IMG/VR virus record: IMGVR_UViG_3300006990_003156
Span: 1 to 20,053 of that record
Length of the DNA: 20,053 bases
Source of the DNA: a virus
Reading direction: 5' to 3' (one strand)
The first letter of the stretch is position 1. Each line of letters starts with the position of its first letter. Position numbers and translations under genes: made by a program. This document shows, in pieces, positions 8,371 to 15,475 of the stretch. Under the pieces are notes generated by a model. It had not been told where the DNA came from. It saw only the letters and a program-made list of their open reading frames with translations, and searched no databases.

Positions 8371-9111
8371 TTATATGTATTGAGACACTCGGTTTATTAG
8401 GTCTTTATTGTACTTTGCTTTTAGTGTTGGGTTTGATAACACTTCTTTTAAGTACGCTGGGTCTTTTTTAGCTCTATCTGTATCTACGTCGAGGCTGTCG
8501 TTTTTACCAGCTCTTGTAGATGCTGAGTCGATGCTACGTCGTCCCTGAACTGTATTACCGTATGTGTCCTCAATTAGTTGAATAAAGGTCTTGTTCGAGT
8601 TGTTGGCAGCAAGTGATAGTGTTTTAATTACATCTTTGTTTACTACTCCTTCAAGCTCCGGTAGTCGTTCCATTGCTTTTTTGAAGTGCTTATTGAAAGT
8701 TGCATCAATCTTAGCGGCTCGCTCCTTTTGTTTCATAGGTGCGAGCTTACTTTCCATCTCTGCTGTGTTCTGTGCTCGAACGGCTGCTGCAAACTCATCA
8801 AGAAAATCAGAGTCTACACCATGTTTGTCGGCAAGTGCTTTGATGTCAGTGTTTACCTCTCGAGAAGATGAACCTGCCTCAATACTCTTTTGTAGCTCTT
8901 TCATCTGTTTCTGCATTTCCTTGTTGCTTTTCTTCATTTCAAGGAATGTAGAGAGTGGAACGCTGTCGTCCTTTTTCTCAGATTTAAGTGCTTCTCCGAC
9001 TGTCGCTTCTTTTGGTTCCGGAGCCACTTGCTCTTTCCCCGCTACTTCTGCGATTGTAGGTTCTGTATCTTTTACCGCCACTTCTGGCGTAGTTTCTTTG
9101 GGTGTATCCAT
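8371..9111 (-). CDS. Scaffolding protein
   Basis: A 246-residue highly charged protein placed between the portal-side genes and the major capsid gene, the usual scaffold position. The N-terminal 55 residues are Pro/Glu/Lys/Val-rich and probably disordered. Residues about 56-110 form a coiled coil (STFLEMKKSNKEMQKQMKEL). A helical middle follows (DSDFLDEFAAAVRAQNTAEM). The basic C-terminus (PTLKAKYNKDLINRVSQYI) is the kind of segment that contacts coat protein in known scaffolds. No protease motif (Ser/His triad) is evident, so it is unlikely to be a fused prohead protease. It starts just after a 115-nt structured leader and is followed 7 nt later by the capsid start. The call rests on position plus composition. 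Confidence 0.8.
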   Translation of the reverse strand: MDTPKETTPEVAVKDTEPTIAEVAGKEQVAPEPKEATVGEALKSEKKDDSVPLSTFLEMKKSNKEMQKQMKELQKSIEAGSSSREVNTDIKALADKHGVDSDFLDEFAAAVRAQNTAEMESKLAPMKQKERAAKIDATFNKHFKKAMERLPELEGVVNKDVIKTLSLAANNSNKTFIQLIEDTYGNTVQGRRSIDSASTRAGKNDSLDVDTDRAKKDPAYLKEVLSNPTLKAKYNKDLINRVSQYI

Positions 9112-9226
9112 AGAATATAAATCACTTTTACGTCTGATCTCGACGGAGTTTTATACCTCCACTCAGAAGGAAAAACGGAATGTTGTCCGCACGCTACCCC
9201 CGACGTATCGGGAGCAGTAGCGATCT
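9112..9226 (-). promoter_or_regulatory. Structured leader before scaffold and capsid genes
   Basis: This 115-nt gap, the longest inside the virion operon, carries consecutive hairpins in the minus-strand RNA. First, CCCGA-TACG-TCGGG sits inside a GCTAC/GTAGC stem (about 9192-9221). Second, GCGGA-CAACAT-TCCGT is followed by TTTT, a weak terminator-like shape (about 9170-9188). Third, GGAG/CTCC is nested in TCTGA/TCAGA (about 9134-9167). No convincing sigma70 promoter was found. It could set the ratio of capsid and scaffold to upstream genes by partial termination or RNA processing. Confidence 0.5.
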
Positions 9227-9511
9227 CTATTCTTGTAATAAGGCTTTTAAAGCATCCTGTGCTACCCTACTGTTTTCTTCTGCTCTAGTTAGAACTCTCA
9301 ACAGTCCGAGGTCTGCCTGTAGTTTAGCTATGGTAGCCCGCAACTTAGTGTCGCTCGCTTCCTTATAGCCTCCTATTAGGCTCTCTACACTGCCCACTAC
9401 ATCCCTCCCCAAAGAGTCAATGAGTATCTTACCACCTTCAGTATTTGGAATAGCTGACAGTGCTTTCATTTTCTCTACGTCTTCTTTGATTAGGTCTAGT
9501 GATTCGGTCAT
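9227..9511 (-). CDS. Small helical protein of unknown function
   Basis: A 94-residue mostly helical protein (begins MTESLDLIKEDVEKMKALS; helix TKLRATIAKLQADLGLLRVLTRAE near the middle). No Cys or catalytic motif is visible and I do not recognise a family. Its ATG overlaps the stop of the preceding gene as ATGA (9508-9511), so translation is almost certainly coupled. Its place between portal and scaffold suggests a head-assembly accessory, such as a decoration or head-maturation factor, but this is inference from position only. It is followed by the 115-nt structured leader. Confidence 0.8.
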   Translation of the reverse strand: MTESLDLIKEDVEKMKALSAIPNTEGGKILIDSLGRDVVGSVESLIGGYKEASDTKLRATIAKLQADLGLLRVLTRAEENSRVAQDALKALLQE

Positions 9512-9861
9512 ACAATTTCAATTCCTGTTTGTTCTTTGACTGCTTCTTTTACCTCTGCGTATTCAGCGAGGGCTTCTTCTCGTGCTGTAATTGCTGCTGC
9601 ACATTCATCGGCTAGGACTTTAGCGTCCCAGTATAGGAAAATAGCGTGCATGTCTTCGTCCGACATTTTAATTAGTTCCGGATTGTTGTTTGCAACATTC
9701 GTCATCTTTGCTTCTTCAAGCTCTTTTTGTGCTGTGGCTTGCTTGATCTCTTTTTCCAAACGCATTTCATGTTGAAGTACATCTGCTGTGGTGAACTCGT
9801 GCGAGTGTCCAGTTTTAGAAAATACTCCTTCTTCCCCTTCTACTTGTGTGTATTTGATCAT
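9508..9861 (-). CDS. Coiled-coil protein downstream of portal, unknown function
   Basis: A 117-residue acidic protein. Residues about 1-20 (MIKYTQVEGEEGVFSKTGHS) look beta-like. Residues about 25-55 form a charged helix (HEMRLEKEIKQATAQKELEE), and 75-117 are helical and Ala/Glu-rich (AITAREEALAEYAEVKEAV). It overlaps the portal stop by ATGA (9858-9861) and the following gene by another ATGA, so portal and the two small proteins form a translationally coupled block. No known domain is recognised. A role in head assembly is inferred from position. Confidence 0.8.
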   Translation of the reverse strand: MIKYTQVEGEEGVFSKTGHSHEFTTADVLQHEMRLEKEIKQATAQKELEEAKMTNVANNNPELIKMSDEDMHAIFLYWDAKVLADECAAAITAREEALAEYAEVKEAVKEQTGIEIV

Positions 9862-11822
9862 ACTTGTGGTGATATTGAATCAGATAATTGAGTTGGCTCT
9901 TCTAGTAGTTCTGTAGCACCTTCTTCTGCTACTACATCTCCTTTTGGTAATGCTCCTCCACCTTCTGTTAATGCTTTGTTAGCTTCCGCCTGTACAGCCC
10001 TTGCCTCATTACGCATGATGATTGGCTCTAGTTGGTCAACATACATTGCCATTACTGCAAACTGTTTCTTGCTCATGTCTGCTTGGTGATCTCGCATGTA
10101 GTTTACAAGTTTCTGTTTGTATGCGTTGTTTGCCAAGTAGTTCAACGGTACATCTTCACCCTCCAACAAGCCTTCTATGTCTGCGTCTGCTTCGCTCATT
10201 AACTCTGAATTACCATAGAATGATGTATCAAGTAGCTGTCCGATCTCATCTTCTGAAAGTCCGGCAATACCTGCTTTAATCTCAAATGCTTTCTTTTGAT
10301 TAATTAGTGGGTTTGCTGTTTGTGAGTTTAGAAAGTTGATCTTTGCTGTCTTGTCTTGAATAGATGATAGTGTTTGTGCATTGCTTGCCTCTACACTTAA
10401 TGCAAACTCATCTGTTTTCTTGAAAATGTCCGATCGTTTCACTTCTTTAACTTCTATCCCGTCTGGTCCAATAATATCAATGGCTGTTTTCTTTACTAGG
10501 TGTTGCCGTACTCCCATTTCATATAATCTACCAAATCTCTTGTACCCGTGTGAGTATGATTTGTTTAGTAGTCCGAACCTGTCGGCTGTTGCAGCTTGGT
10601 TTCCTTCGTAGATTCCTACCTTTCCACGTTCATCCGCTACCCCTGCTGATCCTGCTGTTACTCCACTAGCTTTCTCTTGTATTCCTTCCAATATCTGGAA
10701 CACATCGAGCGGAGTACGAATACTAGGCGTCTGGAGCGTCTGAATGGCTCTATTAGCGTCGTAGTCTCCTTTTGTGAGTATAAACCCGTCTCGGCGGTAT
10801 TTGAGCTGTGAAAGGTTCTCAATGGCTGATACGTTTACTACTTTTTGAGGCTTGTTGATTGCTTCTGCGTTATCTAGCATTTGATTGATAGAAACGTCTT
10901 GTGCCATGAATATTTCACGTGCATAGTCACAGTAACTTGGTGTCCAGAACTCTGTAAGGTCTGGGAACGCTGCCCATGTCCAGATTGGCCATGCTCCTAG
11001 TGGGTACTTCTCCGTTGGCAAAAACACTTCTTGGAGTGGCTCACATCTGATACAGTTGCCGTGATTATCCATTAATAGGTAGTACCGTAGTCCATCCTCT
11101 TGGTATGTAGTGAACCATCTCCAGAACTTAAACTTGGTGCGGTCATTATTCTCTTTATGTCCTAGAGTGCTCTGTGCGTATTCCCTAGTCTTCTTGTTTG
11201 TTTCTTCTTGCGTTTCTTCCCCTGCGTTTCCGCTTCCTGCCAGTAGTTGGTCAACGGCTTTCTTATTATAAATCTTATTTTTTACACCTTCTTTCAGTTG
11301 CCGTCTATCTAGCATTACTGAGTAGCTACCGAGGTATCGTGCTTCTTCAATGTCGATTCCACCACATGACGGGTCGATTAGAAAGTCGTATACGTCAATT
11401 GGTTCTAGGTGTGGTACATATCTCCCGTTAATACTGTCTGCAAAATATGAGTACACTGCACGCCCATAGATAATTGCCTGCTTCTTTCCTACAATGTCTT
11501 TCATGTCCCACATGTCTTCGTCTTGGTCTCTTTGCCGGAGTGAGTTTAGTAGCTCCACTCGTTTTAGTTGTGAGTTCTTTCGCTTCACAAACTTGAACAC
11601 TAGCGGGTTATCAATCTTTGATAGTAGTGTGTGTACAAACTCTTGCATCCGTCCTAGGTTCACGTTTGCCCTTGCTTCTTTTAGCTTCCGCTTCTTTGAA
11701 TAGTATGCGTCTTCGTTCTTTTGCCAGTTACTTACCTTTCCTTGCTTGTAGTCTCGGGCAAACGAAATCTCCTCAATTGCTTGAGAAGCTATTTTGTCTA
11801 TTGTTATTTTGTTAATCGCCAT
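9858..11822 (-). CDS. Portal protein
   Basis: A 654-residue protein located directly after the large terminase, the canonical portal position, and within the length range of podovirus-type portals. The N-terminus is helical and basic (RANVNLGRMQEFVHTLLSKI). A central region follows with FLIDPSCGGIDIEEARYLG, WPIWTWAAFPDLTEFW and EIFMAQDVSINQMLDNAEAINKP, and then a long alpha-helical stem-like stretch (VFQILEGIQEKASGVTAG). The GVTAGSAGVADERGKVG part lies where portals often have a Gly-rich loop. The acidic, Ala/Glu-rich C-terminus (after 560) is probably the barrel or a disordered tail. The portal ring forms the DNA channel at one capsid vertex and docks the terminase. The start is 4 nt after the terminase stop, with no SD. 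Confidence 0.88.
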   Translation of the reverse strand: MAINKITIDKIASQAIEEISFARDYKQGKVSNWQKNEDAYYSKKRKLKEARANVNLGRMQEFVHTLLSKIDNPLVFKFVKRKNSQLKRVELLNSLRQRDQDEDMWDMKDIVGKKQAIIYGRAVYSYFADSINGRYVPHLEPIDVYDFLIDPSCGGIDIEEARYLGSYSVMLDRRQLKEGVKNKIYNKKAVDQLLAGSGNAGEETQEETNKKTREYAQSTLGHKENNDRTKFKFWRWFTTYQEDGLRYYLLMDNHGNCIRCEPLQEVFLPTEKYPLGAWPIWTWAAFPDLTEFWTPSYCDYAREIFMAQDVSINQMLDNAEAINKPQKVVNVSAIENLSQLKYRRDGFILTKGDYDANRAIQTLQTPSIRTPLDVFQILEGIQEKASGVTAGSAGVADERGKVGIYEGNQAATADRFGLLNKSYSHGYKRFGRLYEMGVRQHLVKKTAIDIIGPDGIEVKEVKRSDIFKKTDEFALSVEASNAQTLSSIQDKTAKINFLNSQTANPLINQKKAFEIKAGIAGLSEDEIGQLLDTSFYGNSELMSEADADIEGLLEGEDVPLNYLANNAYKQKLVNYMRDHQADMSKKQFAVMAMYVDQLEPIIMRNEARAVQAEANKALTEGGGALPKGDVVAEEGATELLEEPTQLSDSISPQV

Positions 11823-11826
11823 AGTT

Positions 11827-13305
11827 TTAGATACCTATATCGTCGTATAAAATTTCTGCTTCGTATTGTTCTGTATGTACTTCTGGGTATGGTGGTTCAC
11901 ATAGTTTTAACCCGTAGGCTAGTGAGTCCACTACGTCGTCGTGTAATGCTCTAGGAAACTTCAACTCTTCTTCCTCTAAGTCATCGCACTCTCCTTCTAT
12001 GTGAAAGATGTGTCCAGCTTCATACTTTGGTGTAAGACCTTCAATCCGTACATTTTTATTAATCCCACCATGAGACAACAGTATGATGTTTGGATACTTC
12101 CCCCTCAGTGCCATTTCATCCTCCATGAATGGTTTTATCGCTTCTGTGTATGCGGTCTTCTCTATCCCTATCTTCTCGCACCCCTCATCGTGTAGTTGGA
12201 ATATTACATCTATTAAGCTCTTTGGCCCTATACGGTACTTCTTAGCTGATACGTACCAGCGGTTCTCCTTATCTACATACACCTTAGAAATACCTGTGCT
12301 ATCGCTCTTAGCATGTTTGCTGAGTGCTGTATCTATCAATGCAAACTTCCTTGTCCTCATGTCTTCTACCTGTGCTCTAGTCTTATACTTGAACCATTTC
12401 TTAAAAAACTTTTGGCTTGCTTCATCTACTGGTTCATTTAACATTTCAGCACTGTATACTAATGATCCGAATTGGATCTTTTTATCTTCTAGGCTTACCT
12501 TGTTAGTCCCTACTGCCTCTGCGTTAGTCATTACATACTTATCTGGCCATGTAGGCTTCCCGTCTTTCTCTACCGGGACCATTCTTACCTTTAGTCTGTC
12601 ATCTACCTTTGCTCTATCAAATAGTGTTTGTACGCTTCCAAACTCTGTAATGTAGTTACCTAGGTATATTACCTTGGCTGTACTGTCTAGTCCTGCTTTA
12701 AACTCGTTGATATGCTTGATAACCTGCTCTGTGTAAGCCTTTGAGTCCTTTGTCTTATTCGTTTCAAAGTCATCAAGTAGTAGAAAGTCTGGTCGTTGAT
12801 GTCCATGTACACGTCCACGTACTGATTCTTGTGTACTGTGAGCCTCTACCCGGATACCATTATTCGTCACAAAGTTATTAATCCGCTTCTGGGTTGCCTT
12901 GTCCTTCTCTCTCTTGGCGTTATATAACTCTCCGAAGTCCGCTACATATCTCTGATTGGTTTGCATCTCTACAACTATATCGAACAGTATGCGTTCTGCG
13001 TTCTCTTTATCAAAACTATCTACATTTAGGTACCGTCGTTTCTTGAATGTTATCACCCATAACACAAATGCTTTACTAATAGATGTCTTTGCACTCTCTC
13101 GAAACATTACCCATGCTATCTCTCTATACTTATCATCCATCATGTCCGCTAAGTCTTCAAACATCTCAAAGTGAAATGGTGCAAACCTGTATTTGATGTA
13201 GTCTACGAAGTAATAGACAAAGAACAATGCGAAGTCCTGCTCTGCAAGGTATACACGTTCTTCCCTCGTGCCGTTCATCATTGCTTGCAGTGACTTCTTA
13301 TTCAT
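11827..13305 (-). CDS. terL: Terminase large subunit
   Basis: A 492-residue DNA-packaging motor protein with an ATPase followed by a nuclease. The ATPase shows a Walker A variant at 68-75 (FRESAKTS), Walker B at about 174-181 (FLLLDDFE, acidic pair D178/D179), and a GNYITEFG coupling region near 216. The nuclease part has the RNase H-like acidic set: D325 in FALIDTALS, E382 in IGIEKTAY, and the signature HDDVVDSLAYG at 455-465 (D456, D457, D460). It cuts concatemeric DNA and drives it through the portal. The Walker A lacks the usual GxGK glycines but keeps the Lys/Thr, a variant known in many phage terminases. It begins 3 nt after a 48-residue ORF and sits between small terminase and portal. 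Confidence 0.95.
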   Translation of the reverse strand: MNKKSLQAMMNGTREERVYLAEQDFALFFVYYFVDYIKYRFAPFHFEMFEDLADMMDDKYREIAWVMFRESAKTSISKAFVLWVITFKKRRYLNVDSFDKENAERILFDIVVEMQTNQRYVADFGELYNAKREKDKATQKRINNFVTNNGIRVEAHSTQESVRGRVHGHQRPDFLLLDDFETNKTKDSKAYTEQVIKHINEFKAGLDSTAKVIYLGNYITEFGSVQTLFDRAKVDDRLKVRMVPVEKDGKPTWPDKYVMTNAEAVGTNKVSLEDKKIQFGSLVYSAEMLNEPVDEASQKFFKKWFKYKTRAQVEDMRTRKFALIDTALSKHAKSDSTGISKVYVDKENRWYVSAKKYRIGPKSLIDVIFQLHDEGCEKIGIEKTAYTEAIKPFMEDEMALRGKYPNIILLSHGGINKNVRIEGLTPKYEAGHIFHIEGECDDLEEEELKFPRALHDDVVDSLAYGLKLCEPPYPEVHTEQYEAEILYDDIGI

Positions 13306-13308
13306 AGG

Positions 13309-13455
13309 CTATAGTTGCTCTGTCTTGATTACATCCCCATTAGCATTATACGTCTTCCGATATTGCACACCGTCTTGTGTAAACTCGAATGTCTTTGGCT
13401 CTTCTACTTTCTTTGTTCGCTTTTTACGAACTTTCTTTGGTTTTACTTCTTCCAT
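13309..13455 (-). CDS. Small basic protein between terminase genes
   Basis: A 48-residue frame (begins MEEVKPKKVRKKRTKKVEEP) that ends with TAG at 13309. The N-terminal half is a Lys/Arg/Glu tail; the second half (FEFTQDGVQYRKTYNANGDV) looks like one short beta-hairpin. It starts 1 nt after the small-terminase stop in a TAATATG context and ends 3 nt before the large-terminase ATG. No family is recognised. It could bind DNA through its basic tail. The tight spacing on both sides is good support that it is real. Confidence 0.7.
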   Translation of the reverse strand: MEEVKPKKVRKKRTKKVEEPKTFEFTQDGVQYRKTYNANGDVIKTEQL

Positions 13456-13456
13456 A

Positions 13457-13837
13457 TTACAATAAGTTATTTAGTTTTTCTTTTTGTTCTTCTGTTAGAC
13501 CTAGTACCAAGTCCCTGCCGTCTCCCCCTGTTAATTCCTGCCTAGTGCTAAATCGTTTCTTCCCTATGGTGCTGGCCAAGAACTTTGTGATGTCTGCTTT
13601 TACTTTTATATCATCATCTTGTTTTGCAAGCATTTTCAAGTTTTCTTCCGCAATACTCAAAAGCTCTACGTCCTTGACAATACTTGACACCCATTCTACA
13701 CGGCTTCCCATGTTCTTTGAGTACTCGTCTGAGAACCCTGCGGCTAGTCCTGACTTATAGATATTACCAAACGTCTCGCTCTCTGGGTTGCAGTAAGCCT
13801 TCTTAAATGCGATGCGTTGTGGATTCATCTTTGTCAT
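13457..13837 (-). CDS. Terminase small subunit
   Basis: A 126-residue protein immediately upstream of the large terminase. The N-terminal part (NPQRIAFKKAYCNPES, then GNIYKSGLAAGFSDEYSKNM) fits the helix-turn-helix DNA-recognition region seen in Terminase_2-type small subunits. The middle is helical (VKDVELLSIAEENLKMLAKQDDD), and the C-terminus (LGLTEEQKEKLNNLL) is a likely terminase-binding tail. It would recognise the packaging site and form a ring that stimulates the large subunit. The start follows the previous gene's stop by 4 nt and has no SD. The call is strong from pattern plus position. Confidence 0.85.
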   Translation of the reverse strand: MTKMNPQRIAFKKAYCNPESETFGNIYKSGLAAGFSDEYSKNMGSRVEWVSSIVKDVELLSIAEENLKMLAKQDDDIKVKADITKFLASTIGKKRFSTRQELTGGDGRDLVLGLTEEQKEKLNNLL

Positions 13838-13841
13838 ATTA

Positions 13842-14009
13842 TTACTTCTTATTACCTTTTTTCTTCTCTGGCTTAGCCTCTACCGGCTTAATACTTTTAA
13901 CAAGTGTTATTGCTGCTTCTGCTACTTCTAGTCCCCCTGCTTTTGTTGCAACATGTAAAAGGCTTTCAAGTGCTCGTTTCTTGTTTTCGTCTAGTTCTAA
14001 TACGTACAT
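13842..14009 (-). CDS. Small protein with basic tail upstream of small terminase
   Basis: A 55-residue frame (begins MYVLELDENKKRALESLLHV), ending with TAA at 13842. A helical Ala/Leu/Val-rich body precedes a Lys-rich end (PEKKKGNKK). It is one of two starts here without T at -1 (C at -1) and has no SD. It lies 4 nt before the small terminase, in the same transcript. No family is recognised; the composition suggests a small, possibly nucleic-acid-contacting, accessory protein. The frame is open and dense, and no better ORF covers it. Confidence 0.65.
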   Translation of the reverse strand: MYVLELDENKKRALESLLHVATKAGGLEVAEAAITLVKSIKPVEAKPEKKKGNKK

Positions 14010-14019
14010 GGTGTTACTT

Positions 14020-14160
14020 TTATGTCTCTGTAAATAATCTTTGACTGGTTATATATTGTTCCTCAAGGTCGCTTAAAACCTGAGAAATGTTCCCGCTTAG
14101 ATTATCAGCGTGGAATGTGTCTACGCCGTTGTCAGTTTTTACTACTAATGTTACTTCCAT
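14020..14160 (-). CDS. Small acidic protein near start of late operon
   Basis: A 46-residue frame (begins MEVTLVVKTDNGVDTFHADN) that ends with TAA at 14020. The first half predicts two beta-strands (VTLVVKTDNG and TFHADN); the rest is helical (ISQVLSDLEEQYITSQR). It resembles the short beta-beta-alpha proteins common in phages. The start context is CGTATATG. It is the first reasonably supported gene downstream of the late promoter region. No known function. Confidence 0.6.
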   Translation of the reverse strand: MEVTLVVKTDNGVDTFHADNLSGNISQVLSDLEEQYITSQRLFTET

Positions 14161-14183
14161 ATACGTTTTAGGATAAAAGGCGA

Positions 14184-14219
14184 GCAACTAGAGTATGCTT
14201 GGTAGCATCTTACTGTTGC
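14184..14219 (-). other. Imperfect hairpin in late leader
   Basis: Arms GCAAC and GTTGC enclose a perfect inner hairpin ATGCT-TGGT-AGCAT, separated by mismatched 6-nt sides. It lies between the terminator and the 46-residue gene. No T-tract follows. It could be part of the untranslated leader of the late message; this is structure by eye only. Confidence 0.4.
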
Positions 14220-14329
14220 CGTTTGAGTTGTGTTGAGCGTGACTTTTGCCCGCCTACCATCATCATATTATTCATACGTTGACCTGTTGGTTGCACGCCG
14301 TCTACACTAAAACAAAAAAAGTACAGCAT
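14210..14329 (-). CDS. Possible leader peptide overlapping the late terminator
   Basis: A 39-residue frame whose ATG (14329) lies in the loop side of the terminator hairpin. It begins MLYFFCFSVDGVQPTGQR and ends Gln/Arg-rich (RSTQLKRQQ). A shorter version starts at the ATG at 14275 (MNNMMMVGGQKS). AGGA motifs lie upstream, but at poor spacing. If translated, ribosomes on it would break the terminator stem, which suggests attenuation. It could equally be untranslated leader. Confidence 0.3.
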   Translation of the reverse strand: MLYFFCFSVDGVQPTGQRMNNMMMVGGQKSRSTQLKRQQ

Positions 14330-14344
14330 AGGTTGCTAGTACTT
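14314..14344 (-). terminator. Intrinsic terminator just downstream of the late promoter
   Basis: In the minus-strand RNA, AAGTAC-(T)-AGC pairs with GCT-GTACTT around the loop AACCTAT, a 9-bp stem with one bulged T. It runs straight into TTTTTTTG. This is a good Rho-independent terminator. It lies only about 20 nt after the likely start site of the promoter, so it would cut nearly all transcripts unless read through. Confidence 0.7.
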
Positions 14345-14359
14345 CCTTTTCTCTCCTAT

Positions 14360-14377
14360 GTATAGAGTATACTATAC
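14360..14377. promoter_or_regulatory. Inverted repeat overlapping the -10 box (possible operator)
   Basis: GTATAG and CTATAC are perfect 6-bp inverted arms around AGTATA, the -10 hexamer (read on the minus strand as TATACT). A dimeric regulator bound here would block or alter polymerase at this promoter. The protein that would bind is not identifiable in the window. Confidence 0.45.
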
Positions 14378-14394
14378 AAAGAGGGTATTTTCAA
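14366..14394 (-). promoter_or_regulatory. Sigma70-like promoter of the virion operon
   Basis: On the minus strand, TTGAAA (14394-14389) and TATACT (14371-14366) are separated by exactly 17 nt, close to the -35/-10 consensus. It is placed between the accessory-gene block and the terminase-portal block, right where a late promoter is expected. It is the only convincing promoter found in the window. Confidence 0.75.
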
Positions 14395-14399
14395 GTGGT

Positions 14400-14765
14400 T
14401 TAGTCTTTTATTTTTTTGCTTAACCTTAGCATAACGGACTCCTCTCTAAGCAGTAAACCGACCAAATTGTCCACAATGTTGTACTCTCTTGATATTTTAC
14501 TCCTTGCATCCTTCATTTCCTGAGGCTTGGCTAATGTCTTCATGTCTGCTATCCGGTCTATCTTAGTCTGAATTTCAAAAATGATTTCATTACGCCTTTG
14601 CTCTGATATTTCAAGTAGTAATTTGAGTTCCTTTGTGTATTCTTCTAGTTTGTTCCTTTGTGCTACCCTGATGTTTTTTTTGTATCTCAAATAATGGGTA
14701 GAACAGAGTCTTAACTTTTTCGAGCCAAATATGTTTAGTTTTGTATTACATGTTTTACACTTCAT
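14400..14765 (-). CDS. Zinc-ribbon plus coiled-coil small protein
   Basis: A 121-residue protein. The N-terminus has CKTC (C3/C6) and a later C21 followed by H24 (LRLCSTHYLRYKK), a plausible zinc-binding knuckle. The rest is a long charged helix (residues about 40-115, KLEEYTKELKLLLEISEQRRNEIIFEIQTK and on), a likely coiled coil. It suggests a DNA- or protein-binding adaptor; I do not recognise the family. It is the last gene before the late promoter, and the -35 box lies only 6 nt after its stop codon. Start at TTTATGAAG, with no SD. Confidence 0.75.
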   Translation of the reverse strand: MKCKTCNTKLNIFGSKKLRLCSTHYLRYKKNIRVAQRNKLEEYTKELKLLLEISEQRRNEIIFEIQTKIDRIADMKTLAKPQEMKDARSKISREYNIVDNLVGLLLREESVMLRLSKKIKD

Positions 14766-14796
14766 AAAGCCGACAAGCTGAAATATGAATAATCTC

Positions 14797-15150
14797 CTAC
14801 ATTTCTTTTTTAATATCTTCTAGTACTTTGGATGATTTGTTTTTTAATCCTTCTATAGCTCGGTTATACCCGTACACCCCACCCCCCGCAAATTCTCTAG
14901 CACTTGTTCTTCTCCCTGCATCATCCCACTCAAAATTATGGACATCTTTTATGTCTTCCTCTTTCAGCTCACTCTTACTCGCCATATACTCAGCCCCTGC
15001 TAGGAAGGCTTGTTTGAGCAAGTACTCTATCCCATCAGCACCCCAGATAGTATCGTCATTACATACCATAAATGCTTCCCCTGATGGTATCCCATAACCC
15101 CTAGGCTCAAGTTTTCTAAACTCTTCTAGTACGTCTTTTAGTTCTTGCAT
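14797..15150 (-). CDS. Unknown phage protein, 117 residues
   Basis: A 117-residue protein, acidic at the N-terminus (MQELKDVLEEFRKLEPRGYG), with a helical middle (IEYLLKQAFLAGAEYMASK) and a Gly-rich turn (EFAGGGVYGYN) before a Lys-rich tail. No catalytic motif. It lies between two small unknown genes, 31 nt before the zinc-ribbon gene. It has a single open frame, and no other gene of comparable length overlaps. Function unknown; it is part of the early/accessory block. Confidence 0.75.
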   Translation of the reverse strand: MQELKDVLEEFRKLEPRGYGIPSGEAFMVCNDDTIWGADGIEYLLKQAFLAGAEYMASKSELKEEDIKDVHNFEWDDAGRRTSAREFAGGGVYGYNRAIEGLKNKSSKVLEDIKKEM

Positions 15151-15160
15151 AAATTACTTA

Positions 15161-15322
15161 TTATGAGTTAGGCTGCAAACTCTCCCAAGATGGCATTTCA
15201 GGGGTGAGTCTATCTGCCATATCATTAAAATAATCCGCCCTTTTTTGGTATAACTCTTTTGTAATCTTACGTTGCTCTATTTCTAATTTCACCATGTCTA
15301 TGTGTTCTGTGGTTTCTTTCAT
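15161..15322 (-). CDS. Small helical protein, 53 residues
   Basis: The frame starts at the ATG at 15322 (begins MKETTEHIDMVKLEIEQR) and ends with TAA at 15161. It is helical and highly charged in its first half and ends PSWESLQPNS. The start context is TTAATATATATG, the A/T-rich pattern of this genome. It fills the space between the 43-residue gene and the 117-residue gene. No family is recognised. Confidence 0.6.
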   Translation of the reverse strand: MKETTEHIDMVKLEIEQRKITKELYQKRADYFNDMADRLTPEMPSWESLQPNS

Positions 15323-15343
15323 ATATATTAACTAAGTGTTGAG

Positions 15344-15475
15344 TTAGATTGCTCTCTTTGATTTTCCACACCTCCTACACTTCCGAAAGTCGTGGCATGT
15401 CCCGCTTGTTCTGTAGCTTGCGTGGACATACTCATATTGATGCCTGCAAAATAATCTTTTTAGTATTTCTTTCAT
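15344..15475 (-). CDS. Small Cys/His zinc-knuckle protein, 43 residues
   Basis: A 43-residue frame (begins MKEILKRLFCRHQYEYVHAS; ends CRRCGKSKRAI) with TAA at 15344. C10 and H12, C27 and H28, and CRRC (C33, C36) form a likely zinc site. Very short proteins with a CxH near the start and CxxCG near the end are common in tailed phages; their role is unknown. It starts 7 nt after a perfect AT-rich inverted repeat and overlaps the 3' end of the 119-residue gene by 44 nt in another frame. Confidence 0.6.
   Translation of the reverse strand: MKEILKRLFCRHQYEYVHASYRTSGTCHDFRKCRRCGKSKRAI

Noticed and set aside
8591-9220. Plus-strand 209-residue open frame
   Set aside because: It is antisense to the scaffold gene and its leader, Ser/Phe/Leu-rich without domain or promoter.
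12083-12655. Plus-strand 190-residue open frame
   Set aside because: It is antisense to the large terminase, whose motifs are clear on the minus strand.
14314-14350. Terminator reading on the plus strand
   Set aside because: The stem is symmetrical, but the plus-strand side is followed by CCTTTTCTCTCC rather than a T-run, and no plus-strand gene precedes it.
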